This document shows, piece by piece, positions 27,031 through 36,007 of a DNA stretch of 64,000 bases (position 1 is its first letter; the number at the start of each line of letters is the position of its first letter). The notes below the pieces were generated by a model. That model saw only the letters and a list, made by a program, of their open reading frames with translations. It searched no databases and was not told where the DNA came from. This DNA comes from Aminipila luticellarii (GTDB lineage Bacteria; Bacillota; Clostridia; Peptostreptococcales; Anaerovoracaceae), in contig NZ_CP035281.1 of the NCBI RefSeq assembly GCF_004103735.1, positions 186,001-250,000 on the forward strand, read 5' to 3'. A program made the position numbers and the translations under genes.

Positions 27031-28224
27031 ATGAAAAAATTACTTTATGTTGCTTCCAGTTATGGGCACATACTTAGTTTTCATATACCATATATAAAAA
27101 GGCTGCAGCAAATGGGGTTTGAAGTACATGCGGCAGGTGCGGGAGCTTCCGACGGTACAGAGCCAAGGGACACTAAAAAGATTAACATTCCCTTTGAAAA
27201 AAGTATGTTTTCTATTAAAAATATAAGCTGTACCTTTCAGCTGATGAAGTTAATAAAGGAAGAGCGGTATGACGTCATAAGCGTGCATACTTCCTTAGCC
27301 GCCTTTTTTGTAAGAGTTGCGGTAATGCTTACACACGGCCCAAAACCGACCGTCATAAACACGGTGCACGGATATTTATTTGATGAACGTACACCGCGCC
27401 TTAAGCGAAGCCTTCTTTTGTGGGCAGAAAAGCTTACAAAACCGGTTACAAATATAGTGGCAGTTATGAATGATCAAGATTATCAAATTGCGGAGAAATA
27501 CCATTTATATAAGGACAAGTTAGTTCAAATCCCCGGATTCGGTATTGATATAGACCATTTTTCCAGGGCCGCCGTTGAAGAAAAGGTGTGCCGGAAGCAG
27601 GGAAATGGGGAGCAAATGAAACAAAGGATACAGCACGAACGAGACAAACTGGGTATTAAAACAGAGGACATCCTGCTCATTTACGCCGCAGAGTTTTCCA
27701 AACGAAAGAATCAAAAAATGCTGATAGAAGCCATGGCAAAACTGCCATCCAATGTGAAATTGATTTTAGCGGGGAAAGGCGAGATGCTGGAAGAATGCAA
27801 GCAATTGGCGGAAACCTTATGGCAATCTGAAACCTTGTCAGATGAGGGAATCACTGAGACGGATTCCAGAGTATTGTTCCTGGGGCATGTAAAAAAGCTG
27901 GAATATTTTTACTACCTGTCCGACATATGTGTATCCGCCAGCAGGAGTGAGGGCCTACCATTTAATATTATGGAAGCGATGGCCATGGGGCTGCCGGTTG
28001 TGGCGACAGATGTAAAAGGGCATCAGGACCTGGTGGAAAAGGGGATAAACGGTTATCTATATGAATTTAATGATCAGCAGGGATTCGTTAATGCAATAAT
28101 GAAGATCATTCATATGGAGCAGAAGGATTCTATTTTAATGTCGCAAAATAATATCTCAAAGGCAGAAAAATATGGGCTGAAAAAGGTAATGGATGAGGTG
28201 TTGGCTGTATATGATGGGTTGTAA
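27031..28224 (+). CDS. Glycosyltransferase family 4
   Basis: A 397-residue GT-B enzyme. N-terminal lobe: KKLLYVASSYGHILSFHIPY, then TVHGYLFDE; C-terminal lobe: AAEFSKRKNQKMLIEAM, LILAGKGEM, and SRSEGLPFNIMEAMAMGLP with the E-x7-E motif. It resembles capsule and exopolysaccharide transferases (EpsF/EpsD group). It is transcribed alone from its own promoter, divergent from the TolC-like gene. The sugar donor is unknown. Confidence 0.85.
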   Translation: MKKLLYVASSYGHILSFHIPYIKRLQQMGFEVHAAGAGASDGTEPRDTKKINIPFEKSMFSIKNISCTFQLMKLIKEERYDVISVHTSLAAFFVRVAVMLTHGPKPTVINTVHGYLFDERTPRLKRSLLLWAEKLTKPVTNIVAVMNDQDYQIAEKYHLYKDKLVQIPGFGIDIDHFSRAAVEEKVCRKQGNGEQMKQRIQHERDKLGIKTEDILLIYAAEFSKRKNQKMLIEAMAKLPSNVKLILAGKGEMLEECKQLAETLWQSETLSDEGITETDSRVLFLGHVKKLEYFYYLSDICVSASRSEGLPFNIMEAMAMGLPVVATDVKGHQDLVEKGINGYLYEFNDQQGFVNAIMKIIHMEQKDSILMSQNNISKAEKYGLKKVMDEVLAVYDGL

Positions 28225-28246
28225 ATATATTGGGGCGAAAAAGAAA

Positions 28247-28268
28247 ACAGAGTATATGCCGACTCTGT
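28247..28268 (+). terminator. Weak terminator-like hairpin after the glycosyltransferase
   Basis: ACAGAGT (28247-28253) and ACTCTGT (28262-28268) with an eight-base loop; no T-run follows, so termination is uncertain. Confidence 0.35.
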
Positions 28269-28290
28269 TACCCAGGATATTTAATGTTTT

Positions 28291-28346
28291 CTAACACTGA
28301 TTTAACACTTGATTTGATGTGTTAGAATGCGTCAAATCAGTGTTGG
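28291..28346. repeat. Nested inverted repeat before the HEPN gene
   Basis: CTAACACTGATTT (28291-28303) pairs with AAATCAGTGTTGG (28334-28346), 13 pairs with one G-T. Inside, AACAC (28304-28308) pairs with GTGTT (28319-28323). It can form a long hairpin or cruciform 50 bases upstream of the HEPN gene. There is no T-tract. It may be an operator or leader element. Confidence 0.6.
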
Positions 28347-28396
28347 AATAAAATGATTTTAAAGGATGATGCACAACAGATTTGAGGTGAATATAG

Positions 28397-29665
28397 ATGG
28401 ATGCTCAACAAAAAAAGAGAATTATTGCAAGGTATAAAGAGCTGCTGCAATTTTATTTCAGGACGGGAAGGAAGGAACCGGACTTTGAGGATAAACCATT
28501 TGTAAACTTCCTTGAACTACTATATCCAATATTAAAAGGGCATAAGTTCTATTGTAATGATATTTTTGTATCCTCCATTGTTTGGCATTTAGAAGGTTTA
28601 AGTGGATTGCCCAGTGACATAACGGAGAAACAGCTTGATGATATTATTGAACATATTAGTAAGAATTTTGATATTAATAAGGAAATGCACTACCTAATAT
28701 TTCCATTACAGGGGTCGGGGCTAAAGAGCGATATTTCCTTTTCAAGATTTCATATGCTTACAGAAAAAAGTGAAGCGGATATGATTAAACAAATATCTGA
28801 TATTACATCTATAGATGAGACAGAAGCTGCAAGTTTCTTAGAACATACGAAAAAGAGCCGTTCTAAAGACTTTTTAAAATCGAATATCATGATTATTGAG
28901 GCTGAAAATCAAACTGAAAATATTAGGCTGTCAGCATATCAATTAGCTCAGCACTCCGTTCATTTTCTTTTTTTAATTCATTCTGCATTTGGTATGAAAT
29001 CAAGTATTTTTAGGACAGCAGATATATGGGAAGAGGAAAACAAGCATGTAGCCATATTATCAAAGGATGGCTGGAGATGTGGGCATAGCTATCAATGGAA
29101 TGCTCATCTGCAATGTAAGTTAGATTTAGATTTTATGGGAGAAGAAAAGTATCAGAAGATCTTTGATAATCTGTTCAATGCTTTTGCATTAAATAATGAT
29201 AAGGATGATCTATCCTATAAATTTATGAATTTGTTTGTATTGTATTCTCGAGGGATTGTTCAACGCCGGATACGGCATGACGATTCACTTGCCTTACTAC
29301 TTTTTATTACCGCTTTAGAATCACTAATTACAGAGGGACAGCAAGAAAAGAGACTTCGGCTTGCTGCGGTTATTCCAAAGCTTGTAAGCGTAGATGGCAT
29401 TGCCGCATTTGAATTAGCAACGATAATAGATGAATTATATAAGGATCGCAACAACTTTGTTCATGCAGGTCAAACCCCACAATTCTCTTATGAAAACAAC
29501 AAGCTTGATATATTGGAGCGTATAACAGCGCTGATGATATTAAAATACTTTGAAGTGGACGGTCTGTTAGATGCATCACCGGGTCAAAATCGCCTGAATG
29601 CCTGGACAGAATATCTAAATCGGGTGTTTAACGGTATTATTTTTGGAGAAGGTAAACTATTATAA
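28397..29665 (+). CDS. Protein with Apea-like HEPN domain
   Basis: A 422-residue soluble protein with no signal peptide. The C-terminal third is helical and contains a HEPN signature: LALLLFITALESLITEG followed about 40 residues later by DRNNFVHAG, where Arg and His give the R-x4-6-H motif of HEPN RNases. The N-terminal 270 residues are not recognised. HEPN proteins are often toxins, defence effectors or RNA-processing factors. This one stands alone between two glycan blocks, with a nested hairpin upstream and a tiny gene downstream. GAGGTGA precedes the ATG. A defence role is inference only. Confidence 0.65.
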   Translation: MDAQQKKRIIARYKELLQFYFRTGRKEPDFEDKPFVNFLELLYPILKGHKFYCNDIFVSSIVWHLEGLSGLPSDITEKQLDDIIEHISKNFDINKEMHYLIFPLQGSGLKSDISFSRFHMLTEKSEADMIKQISDITSIDETEAASFLEHTKKSRSKDFLKSNIMIIEAENQTENIRLSAYQLAQHSVHFLFLIHSAFGMKSSIFRTADIWEEENKHVAILSKDGWRCGHSYQWNAHLQCKLDLDFMGEEKYQKIFDNLFNAFALNNDKDDLSYKFMNLFVLYSRGIVQRRIRHDDSLALLLFITALESLITEGQQEKRLRLAAVIPKLVSVDGIAAFELATIIDELYKDRNNFVHAGQTPQFSYENNKLDILERITALMILKYFEVDGLLDASPGQNRLNAWTEYLNRVFNGIIFGEGKLL

Positions 29666-29693
29666 TATTAGGTAAAAAATACGGAGGCTAAAA

Positions 29694-29849
29694 ATGGGAA
29701 CTAATGTAATAGGAAATCCTGATTCTCAAATATGGAAATTACTTGGGATAGAGGTTGAAGAAGAGAATCAGGAAAAAGGAAATAATCAGCAGAAAAGTTG
29801 CGAAAAGAATAAGAAAAATGTTGAAGAAGAACGTAGAAAAAGGGACTAA
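29694..29849 (+). CDS. Small charged protein, 51 residues
   Basis: A short frame with a good ribosome site (GGAGG six bases before ATG), starting 28 bases after the HEPN gene. It begins MGTNVIGNPDSQIWKLLGIE and ends in a very charged Lys/Glu/Arg/Asn tail (EEERRKRD), with one Cys. No known family. Position and ribosome site suggest cotranslation with the HEPN gene, perhaps as a partner or inhibitor. It may also be a chance frame. Confidence 0.5.
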   Translation: MGTNVIGNPDSQIWKLLGIEVEEENQEKGNNQQKSCEKNKKNVEEERRKRD

Positions 29850-29950
29850 GATCAATTAATGATAGACGATATCTCATTTTGTGTGATATACTAATCCTAG
29901 TTTATTTTTGATTGTAGTAGCCCATATTGTCGACAATAGAAAGGTTTAGC

Positions 29951-30991
29951 ATGTTTCTCAGCATCATTATACCAGTTTTAAATATCGAGAAATATATCAA
30001 AAGGTGCCTGGACAGTGTACTGGAAGCATGTTTTGATGACTGTGAAATCATCTTAGTTACAGGTGCTTCTGTTGATAAAAGCAATGAAATTTGTGATGAA
30101 TATCAATCTACTTTTTCGAATATCAAACTTGTGGGGCAAAATGGAAAGGGGCTTTCTAATGCTCGAAATTGTGCATTGGATGTAGCAATGGGGAAATATA
30201 TTGTCTACATAGACGGTGACGACTATGTAGATAGTGAGCTTTTCAGGAAACTGTTAGAAACTTTAAGGGCAACATGGAATGATATGGATTTAATTGCCAC
30301 AGACTTTAGACGTATTGCAGTAAGTAGTGGTAAAAGTGATAAAATAGAAAATGTTTATCAAATTGGTCGGAACACGGAACCCCAATACGGTATAGGATAT
30401 CTATCAACAATGCTTCAAAAAAAGCATTGTTTTTGGAATGTATGGAGGTACATTTACAGCAGGGAATTTTTGCAGCAAAATAATATTCGATTTGTCGAAG
30501 GTAAATTCAGTGAAGATATTGATTATACAACGAAGGTTCTTATAGCACGCCCCAAAATGGTATTTGTGCACTGCCCGTTTTATTACTATAGCATAGGAAA
30601 AGGGGATTCTCTTATGGATTGTCCTTCTTATAAACAATTGCGAGATACTTTGGAGTTTCTGTGCAATAGTATCCGTATGCTGGAAAAATCTTCGTTTATG
30701 TATTCGCAAATTTTGATAGGTCAATATCAGTTTGAATATATTCTTAACATTGCAATTATTAAAGAGGTTCCGAAAGAAGAAATAAGAAAAGCGCGGTTAT
30801 TATATAAAGAAACCTTGGAAATTCTTCTTGTTGGCTCAGATTTAACCGCTCACCTTGTAAAAAGGATTCTTCATATAGTACCTCTTTCAATGTTTGCTGA
30901 AATACTTCATCGATTAAAGCTTTTTAGGAGATTCATAAAAAGAGGATCTGGGAAAAAACAGAGGGGAGAGTATTTAGATGATAATCACTAG
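29951..30991 (+). CDS. Glycosyltransferase family 2
   Basis: A 346-residue GT-A enzyme: FLSIIIPVLNIEKYIKRCLD at the start, GKGLSNARNCALD, and the metal-binding DGDD in VYIDGDDYV. The C-terminal part ends in a basic helix (RLKLFRRFIKRGSGKK) that may touch the membrane. AAAGG precedes the ATG at 29951; an in-frame TTG at 29927 is less likely. It opens the second glycan block and overlaps the heptose kinase gene by 14 bases, so it may transfer the heptose made next door. Confidence 0.83.
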   Translation: MFLSIIIPVLNIEKYIKRCLDSVLEACFDDCEIILVTGASVDKSNEICDEYQSTFSNIKLVGQNGKGLSNARNCALDVAMGKYIVYIDGDDYVDSELFRKLLETLRATWNDMDLIATDFRRIAVSSGKSDKIENVYQIGRNTEPQYGIGYLSTMLQKKHCFWNVWRYIYSREFLQQNNIRFVEGKFSEDIDYTTKVLIARPKMVFVHCPFYYYSIGKGDSLMDCPSYKQLRDTLEFLCNSIRMLEKSSFMYSQILIGQYQFEYILNIAIIKEVPKEEIRKARLLYKETLEILLVGSDLTAHLVKRILHIVPLSMFAEILHRLKLFRRFIKRGSGKKQRGEYLDDNH

Positions 30992-31970
30992 GACACCTTT
31001 TCGGGTAAGTTTTGCAGGAGGAGGAAGTGATCTGCCATCTTTTTATACAAGACATGAAGGATGTGTACTTTCAACTTCTATAAATAAATATATGTATGTA
31101 ACCATTCATCCCTCGTTTAATCGGATGGAAACAAGTATTAAATATTCTTTAACTGAAACTGTGCATGATGTTCGATACATTCAACATCCAATAGCGAGGC
31201 AACTATTGATGAATTATGATATCTCTGGTGTTGAAGTCACAAGCACGGCAGATATTCCGGCAGGAACAGGTCTTTCTTCATCCAGTGCCTATACTGTCGG
31301 TCTTATAAATGCCTTGAATGCTTTTTCTGGTAAATATTATTCACAAGAAAAGATTGCACGTCGGGCTTGTGAAGTAGAAATAGAGGAGTTAGGTGAACCT
31401 ATAGGAAAGCAGGATCAATATGGCACGGCAATTGGAGGCATTAAATTTATTCGTTTTCTCACCGATGGCTCGGTTGATGTTGAACCAGTAATGGTTGATG
31501 GAAATATAAAAAATCAGCTTAACGATGAGCTTCTGTTATTTTATACTGGAGTAACACATTCGGCAGGAAATATTTTAAAAGAGCAGAATAAAAATGTTGT
31601 TACTGATAGGAAAAAATTTGATTGTTTAGTAAAAATGACAGAGCAGGCATATGAGATTAGGGAAGCACTGACAAAAGGAAACTTGAAGAGGTTTGGTGAG
31701 ATTTTACACGAAGGATGGGAACTAAAACGACAACTGGCAGGGGGCATCACAAGCCCTGAAATTGATCAGTATTATAAATTGGCTCGTGAAAATGGGGCAT
31801 TAGGAGGTAAATTGCTGGGTGCTGGCGGTGGCGGATTTTTACTTTTATATTGTGAGCATAATAAGCAAAAGCGACTGCGGTCAGCGCTTCATAAATTGGT
31901 TGAGCTTCCTTTTGCTACCGAGAGCGGTGGCACTAAAGTTATATATGTTGGAGAAAAGGATTGGGAATAA
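30978..31970 (+). CDS. hddA: D-glycero-alpha-D-manno-heptose 7-phosphate kinase
   Basis: A 330-residue GHMP-family sugar kinase. Typical HddA features are RTPFRVSFAGGGSDLP at the start, the ATP loop PAGTGLSSSSA, and LGEPIGKQDQYGTAIGG, with GGKLLGAGGGGFLLLY near the end. It phosphorylates C1 of heptose 7-phosphate in the GDP-D-glycero-D-manno-heptose pathway known from S-layer glycan loci of Gram-positive bacteria. The other pathway enzymes lie within the next 3 kb, which makes the assignment firm. Confidence 0.88.
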   Translation: MIITRTPFRVSFAGGGSDLPSFYTRHEGCVLSTSINKYMYVTIHPSFNRMETSIKYSLTETVHDVRYIQHPIARQLLMNYDISGVEVTSTADIPAGTGLSSSSAYTVGLINALNAFSGKYYSQEKIARRACEVEIEELGEPIGKQDQYGTAIGGIKFIRFLTDGSVDVEPVMVDGNIKNQLNDELLLFYTGVTHSAGNILKEQNKNVVTDRKKFDCLVKMTEQAYEIREALTKGNLKRFGEILHEGWELKRQLAGGITSPEIDQYYKLARENGALGGKLLGAGGGGFLLLYCEHNKQKRLRSALHKLVELPFATESGGTKVIYVGEKDWE

Positions 31971-31971
31971 A

Positions 31972-32913
31972 ATGAAATCACTTATTTTAGGCGGAGCAGG
32001 TTTTATTGGAAGTCATCTATGTGACGCATTACTGGCAAAAGGGGAATTAGTTGTATGTGTAGACAATTTTTATATTGGGACAAAAGAAAATATTGCACAT
32101 TTAAGGGATCATCCAGCTTTTAAATTCTACGAAGTTGATGCCAATGAACTAGAATCCTTACGTAAAGTTTTTGAACGAGAAAAGCCAGATTATGTTTTTC
32201 ATCTGGCAGCTAATTCAGACATTCAAGCAAGTGCACTAGAGCCTCTTGTGGAGTATAAAAATACGTATTCAACCACTTTTAACGTGTTGGAATGCATGAG
32301 AAGGACAGGAGCAAAAAAACTATTTTTTTCGTCTACATCAGCTGTATACGGTGAGGTGGAAGGAAATGCAAGCGAAGAAGATGCGAGATTAACCCCTATT
32401 TCGTATTATGGCGGTGCAAAGCTTGGGAGTGAAGCAATGATTTCGGCATTTGCTTATATGAATGATATGGAAGCACTGGTTTTTCGTTTTCCTAACGTTA
32501 TAGGACCTAGACTAACACATGGGGTAATATTTGACTTTATCAATCGGTTAAGGGCTGAACCAAGCCATCTTCGAATTCTTGGTGATGGAAATCAAACAAA
32601 ACCGTACCTGCACGTTCATGATTTGGTAGAAGCAATTATACGCTTCATGAATGTGCCAAAAGGTGTGACTCTATACAATGTAGGTGTTGATACGGCTACC
32701 TCCGTTACACGTATTGCGGAAATTGTAACCCAAAAAATGGGACTGGCAGGAATCCCCTTTGAGTATACTGGCGGACGAGGTGGATGGAAAGGTGACGTAC
32801 CTCAATTTCAATATAATCTTTTAAAAATTCATTTAGCAGGATGGAAGGCTAGCATGACTTCTGATGAAGCGGTAATGAGAACTGTTGAGCAGGTACTTTC
32901 ATGCAAGCTGTGA
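31972..32913 (+). CDS. NAD-dependent nucleotide-sugar epimerase/dehydratase
   Basis: A 313-residue short-chain enzyme: GGAGFIGSHLCDALL at the N-terminus, SSTSAVYGE and the YGGAK active-site motif. The start at 31972 lies one base after the kinase stop; the longer frame runs back into the kinase gene and is wrong. It sits inside the heptose genes, so it may modify GDP-heptose, or act on another NDP-hexose as GalE-type enzymes do. The sequence does not decide. It overlaps the fused gene downstream by 13 bases. Confidence 0.83.
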   Translation: MKSLILGGAGFIGSHLCDALLAKGELVVCVDNFYIGTKENIAHLRDHPAFKFYEVDANELESLRKVFEREKPDYVFHLAANSDIQASALEPLVEYKNTYSTTFNVLECMRRTGAKKLFFSSTSAVYGEVEGNASEEDARLTPISYYGGAKLGSEAMISAFAYMNDMEALVFRFPNVIGPRLTHGVIFDFINRLRAEPSHLRILGDGNQTKPYLHVHDLVEAIIRFMNVPKGVTLYNVGVDTATSVTRIAEIVTQKMGLAGIPFEYTGGRGGWKGDVPQFQYNLLKIHLAGWKASMTSDEAVMRTVEQVLSCKL

Positions 32914-34211
32914 TTATGGCTGGAGGCAAGGGTACGCGTCTTGTAGCCTTAACGAAAGATCAAGTCCCGAAGCCCATGGCGCAGATCGCGAAACGACCCA
33001 TACTGGAGTGGCAGATTGAGCAGTTAAAGAATAATGGCATTACAGATATCATTTTAGTTATCGGCCATCTGGGGGAGAAAATTAAGAAGTATTTTGGGGA
33101 TGGCAGCAAATTTGGTGTTAATCTGAGATATTTTCATGAAACCACCCCTCTAGGAAGTGCAGGAGCTTTATATTATGTACGGAGTTTATTGGAGGAAGGA
33201 GCCTTTTTTCTGATTTTTGGTGATATAATTTTTGATATCGATATGGCACGAATGCTACGGTTTCATCAGGATAAAAAGGCAGTAGTTACGTTATTTGCGC
33301 ATCCTAATTCCCACCCTTTTGATTCAGATCTCATTGTGACAGATACGAATGACAAGGTGATTGAATTCGATTCAAAGAATAATGATCGTATTGGATACTG
33401 GTATGATAATCTTGTAAATGCAGGTGTCTATTTGCTGGAACGATCTTTTTGTGAACGTATAAAAAAACCCGTCAAAACAGACTTAGAAAAGGACTTACTT
33501 TTTTTCATGGCACAGAAAAAGGAAGCTCTTGTCGCATATTGTTCGCCGGAATACGTTAAGGATGTAGGAACACCAGAACGTATTGGGATTGCCGAAAAAG
33601 AAATTAATAACGGATTTGCGGCAGCTCGCAATCTAAAAAACGAGCAAAAAGCCATTTTTCTTGATCGGGATGGGACGATTAATAAATATAAGGGACTTAT
33701 TTGGAAACAAGATGACTTTGAATTATACCATTTCACTATAGAAGCTATAAGAAAAATTAATCGTTCGGGTTATCTAGCCATTGTAATTACCAACCAGCCT
33801 GTAGTAGCACGAGGTCTGTGCCAGCTGCAAGATGTAGAGAACATTCACAAAAAGTTGGAGACTTTGCTGGGAAAAGAAGGAGCGTTCTTAGATGATATTA
33901 AATTTTGCCCACACCATCCAGATAAGGGATACCCAGAGGAAAATCCAATCTATAAGGTTCCTTGTTCTTGTCGGAAACCTAATATTGGGATGATTCAAGA
34001 GTGCGTAGAGAAATATAATATAGACTTGTCGCAATCTTGGTTTGTAGGAGATACAACTACAGACATACAAACTGGAAAAAATGCAGGAATGAGAACTGTA
34101 TTGGTGCAAACTGGTGAGGCGGGAAAAGATGGGAAATACGAAAATACTCTTCCAGATATGACTTGCACTGACCTTTTGGATGCAGTTCGGAGAATAAGGG
34201 AGGAACAATAG
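32901..34211 (+). CDS. hddC-gmhB: Fused heptose-1-phosphate guanylyltransferase and heptose bisphosphate phosphatase
   Basis: A 436-residue two-domain protein. Residues 1-about 240 are a nucleotidyltransferase (MAGGKGTRLVALTKDQVPKP, with FGDIIFDID as metal site) like HddC. Residues about 250-436 are a HAD phosphatase (IFLDRDGTINKY, ITNQPVVARG, GDTTTDIQTG) with the zinc-site pattern C.HH...C.C of GmhB. The two steps, removal of the 7-phosphate and GMP transfer, are consecutive in GDP-D-glycero-D-manno-heptose synthesis, so the fusion is logical. In most species they are separate proteins. Confidence 0.87.
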   Translation: MQAVIMAGGKGTRLVALTKDQVPKPMAQIAKRPILEWQIEQLKNNGITDIILVIGHLGEKIKKYFGDGSKFGVNLRYFHETTPLGSAGALYYVRSLLEEGAFFLIFGDIIFDIDMARMLRFHQDKKAVVTLFAHPNSHPFDSDLIVTDTNDKVIEFDSKNNDRIGYWYDNLVNAGVYLLERSFCERIKKPVKTDLEKDLLFFMAQKKEALVAYCSPEYVKDVGTPERIGIAEKEINNGFAAARNLKNEQKAIFLDRDGTINKYKGLIWKQDDFELYHFTIEAIRKINRSGYLAIVITNQPVVARGLCQLQDVENIHKKLETLLGKEGAFLDDIKFCPHHPDKGYPEENPIYKVPCSCRKPNIGMIQECVEKYNIDLSQSWFVGDTTTDIQTGKNAGMRTVLVQTGEAGKDGKYENTLPDMTCTDLLDAVRRIREEQ

Positions 34212-34215
34212 CGAA

Positions 34216-34800
34216 ATGGATTTTAAACAAGATATTAAAGATTATATTGCGTGTGAAATTGAAGTTCTTCAAAAAATAGATGTTGATGCAATAAATACGG
34301 TACTTAATCTGTTGGAGAAGACGAGACGAAATAAGAAACGAATTTATGTATTTGGCAATGGAGGCAGTGCGGCCACAGCTTCCCACATGCAGAATGATTT
34401 CAACAAGGGTGTATCTGAATGGATCGAAACGAAGTTTCGATTTCATTGCTTGAATGATAATGTTGCGACAATGATGGCCATCGCCAATGATATTGGATAC
34501 GATGATATATTCCGTTTTCAGTTGGACGGGCAACTTGAGCCGGGAGACTTGATAATGGCTATCTCAGGAAGCGGTAATTCAAAAAACGTGATAAAGGCTG
34601 TGGAATACGCCAAGTCCTGTGGGAATAAGGTCATTGGTGTTACTGGGTATAATGGTGGAAGATTAAAGGAAATGAGCGACTGTTATCTGCATGTTCCAAT
34701 CGACAGCATGCAGATAACAGAAGATGTACATATGATTTTTGACCATTTGATGATGAGCGTATTTTATAAATATTTATGTGGAAGAGAACATTTGAGTTAA
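34216..34800 (+). CDS. gmhA: Sedoheptulose 7-phosphate isomerase
   Basis: A 194-residue SIS-domain protein with FGNGGSAATASHMQNDFNKG and ISGSGNSKNV, the sugar-phosphate-binding loops of GmhA. It makes D-glycero-D-manno-heptose 7-phosphate, the first step of the pathway completed by the three upstream genes. The gap to the fused gene is four bases. Length is that of the family. Confidence 0.87.
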   Translation: MDFKQDIKDYIACEIEVLQKIDVDAINTVLNLLEKTRRNKKRIYVFGNGGSAATASHMQNDFNKGVSEWIETKFRFHCLNDNVATMMAIANDIGYDDIFRFQLDGQLEPGDLIMAISGSGNSKNVIKAVEYAKSCGNKVIGVTGYNGGRLKEMSDCYLHVPIDSMQITEDVHMIFDHLMMSVFYKYLCGREHLS

Positions 34801-34842
34801 AGGTCGAAATTAAATTTGTTTTTTAGAAAGAGGTACTATAGA

Positions 34843-35766
34843 ATGTCATTTAAATCCCTGAAAATGAGGCTACTTCCTCCATCCTCAAAATCATTTCATA
34901 CGAGAATGGATGAATTGGAGGCACAAAATCAATTATCCAATTCAAGTATAACCCAATTAGATGAACTAATAAGGAATAGTGTTAGTGAAATAAAAGATCA
35001 GTTGCCTGTTATAATACAATTAGCTAATGACGAGAAAATTAGTTTTTCGGAATCGGAATTAAAAATAGAACCGTTAGATCCACCACAACAAGTCATAGAG
35101 GAAGCCCCTTTCCTAGGATATGAAGCAATAAAATTACTATTACAGGAGTATCAATTTGAATCAGTTCTTGATATTGGATGTGGTGAGGGTTTACAAAGTG
35201 ATTATTTTTTATCACATGGAAAAAAGGTAACAGCTATCAATAACTTAGATAACGACTATTTTCATAAAGAGACGAGAATAGACGCTATTATTGACGATTT
35301 TAATAACCATACCTTTTCAGAGCAATTTGATTGTATTTGGTGTTCCCACTGCTTAGAACATCAGCGGAATCCAGGTCATTTTTTAGATAAAATCTTTTCA
35401 GCCCTTAAAGAAAACGGAGTTCTAGCGATTACGGTACCTCATGCTGAGACTACAATTTGTCCAGGTCATGTGTCATATTGGGATGCAGGGCGGTTGATAC
35501 ATCATTTATTATTGGCCGGTTTCAATTGTCGAGATATTCGAATCAAAGCTTATGGATATAACCTAAGCGTTGTGTTGGAAAAGCATAGTATTGATGTCTC
35601 TTCAGAGCTTAACTGTTGGGGCGATTTGGATTTTCGAAGAGTAAAACGTTTGTTCCCAGAAGATGTTATAAAATATGTAGACCATTATAACGAGTGGGGA
35701 AGCTTTATTTTTTATGGTGATATTATTGAGATGAATTGGGAAAACCCAGAAAATGATTTTAATTAA
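34843..35766 (+). CDS. SAM-dependent methyltransferase with SFHxRM N-terminal motif
   Basis: A 307-residue protein. Residues about 105-250 form a class I methyltransferase (VLDIGCGEGLQSDYFL, WCSHCLEH, GVLAITVPH). The first 75 residues are helical with the motif LLPPSSKSFHTRMDELEAQ (about 10-28); a near copy occurs at about 633-653 of the 1027-residue protein at 37921. It may methylate the growing glycan or cap its end. The start at 34843 follows AGAGG; an earlier in-frame TTG is unlikely. Confidence 0.78.
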   Translation: MSFKSLKMRLLPPSSKSFHTRMDELEAQNQLSNSSITQLDELIRNSVSEIKDQLPVIIQLANDEKISFSESELKIEPLDPPQQVIEEAPFLGYEAIKLLLQEYQFESVLDIGCGEGLQSDYFLSHGKKVTAINNLDNDYFHKETRIDAIIDDFNNHTFSEQFDCIWCSHCLEHQRNPGHFLDKIFSALKENGVLAITVPHAETTICPGHVSYWDAGRLIHHLLLAGFNCRDIRIKAYGYNLSVVLEKHSIDVSSELNCWGDLDFRRVKRLFPEDVIKYVDHYNEWGSFIFYGDIIEMNWENPENDFN

Positions 35767-36007
35767 GGGGCTAAAGGAGATATCTAGAAAGATAAAAAAC
35801 TATGGAACTATAGAACTATTTAGCTTAGTACCATAAAAAGTTACCTTTTTGAAAAACACTTTAGGGTACGATTTTCGTTGTATATGAATTTGTAAATGCT
35901 GAAAGTGATAAAGTTATAGAATTTTACCATATACAGCTGGATGTTATGATTGAGTTAAGTGTTGTTAGTACTAATAAATGTTAAGGAATAGGGGAGATAT
36001 GTGATTT
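35767..36007 (+). other. Gene-free stretch with a possible decayed coding remnant
   Basis: No intact gene. One frame ending at a TAA near 35985 reads about 45 codons with a segment FVVYEFVNAESDK that loosely resembles the start of the GT2 genes downstream, but it has no start codon or ribosome site and is stopped upstream. It may be debris from a third GT2 copy. Confidence 0.25.

Noticed and set aside
31819-31971. N-terminal extension of the epimerase into the kinase gene
   Set aside because: The extension is an off-frame reading of the kinase; the Rossmann motif begins right after the ATG at 31972.
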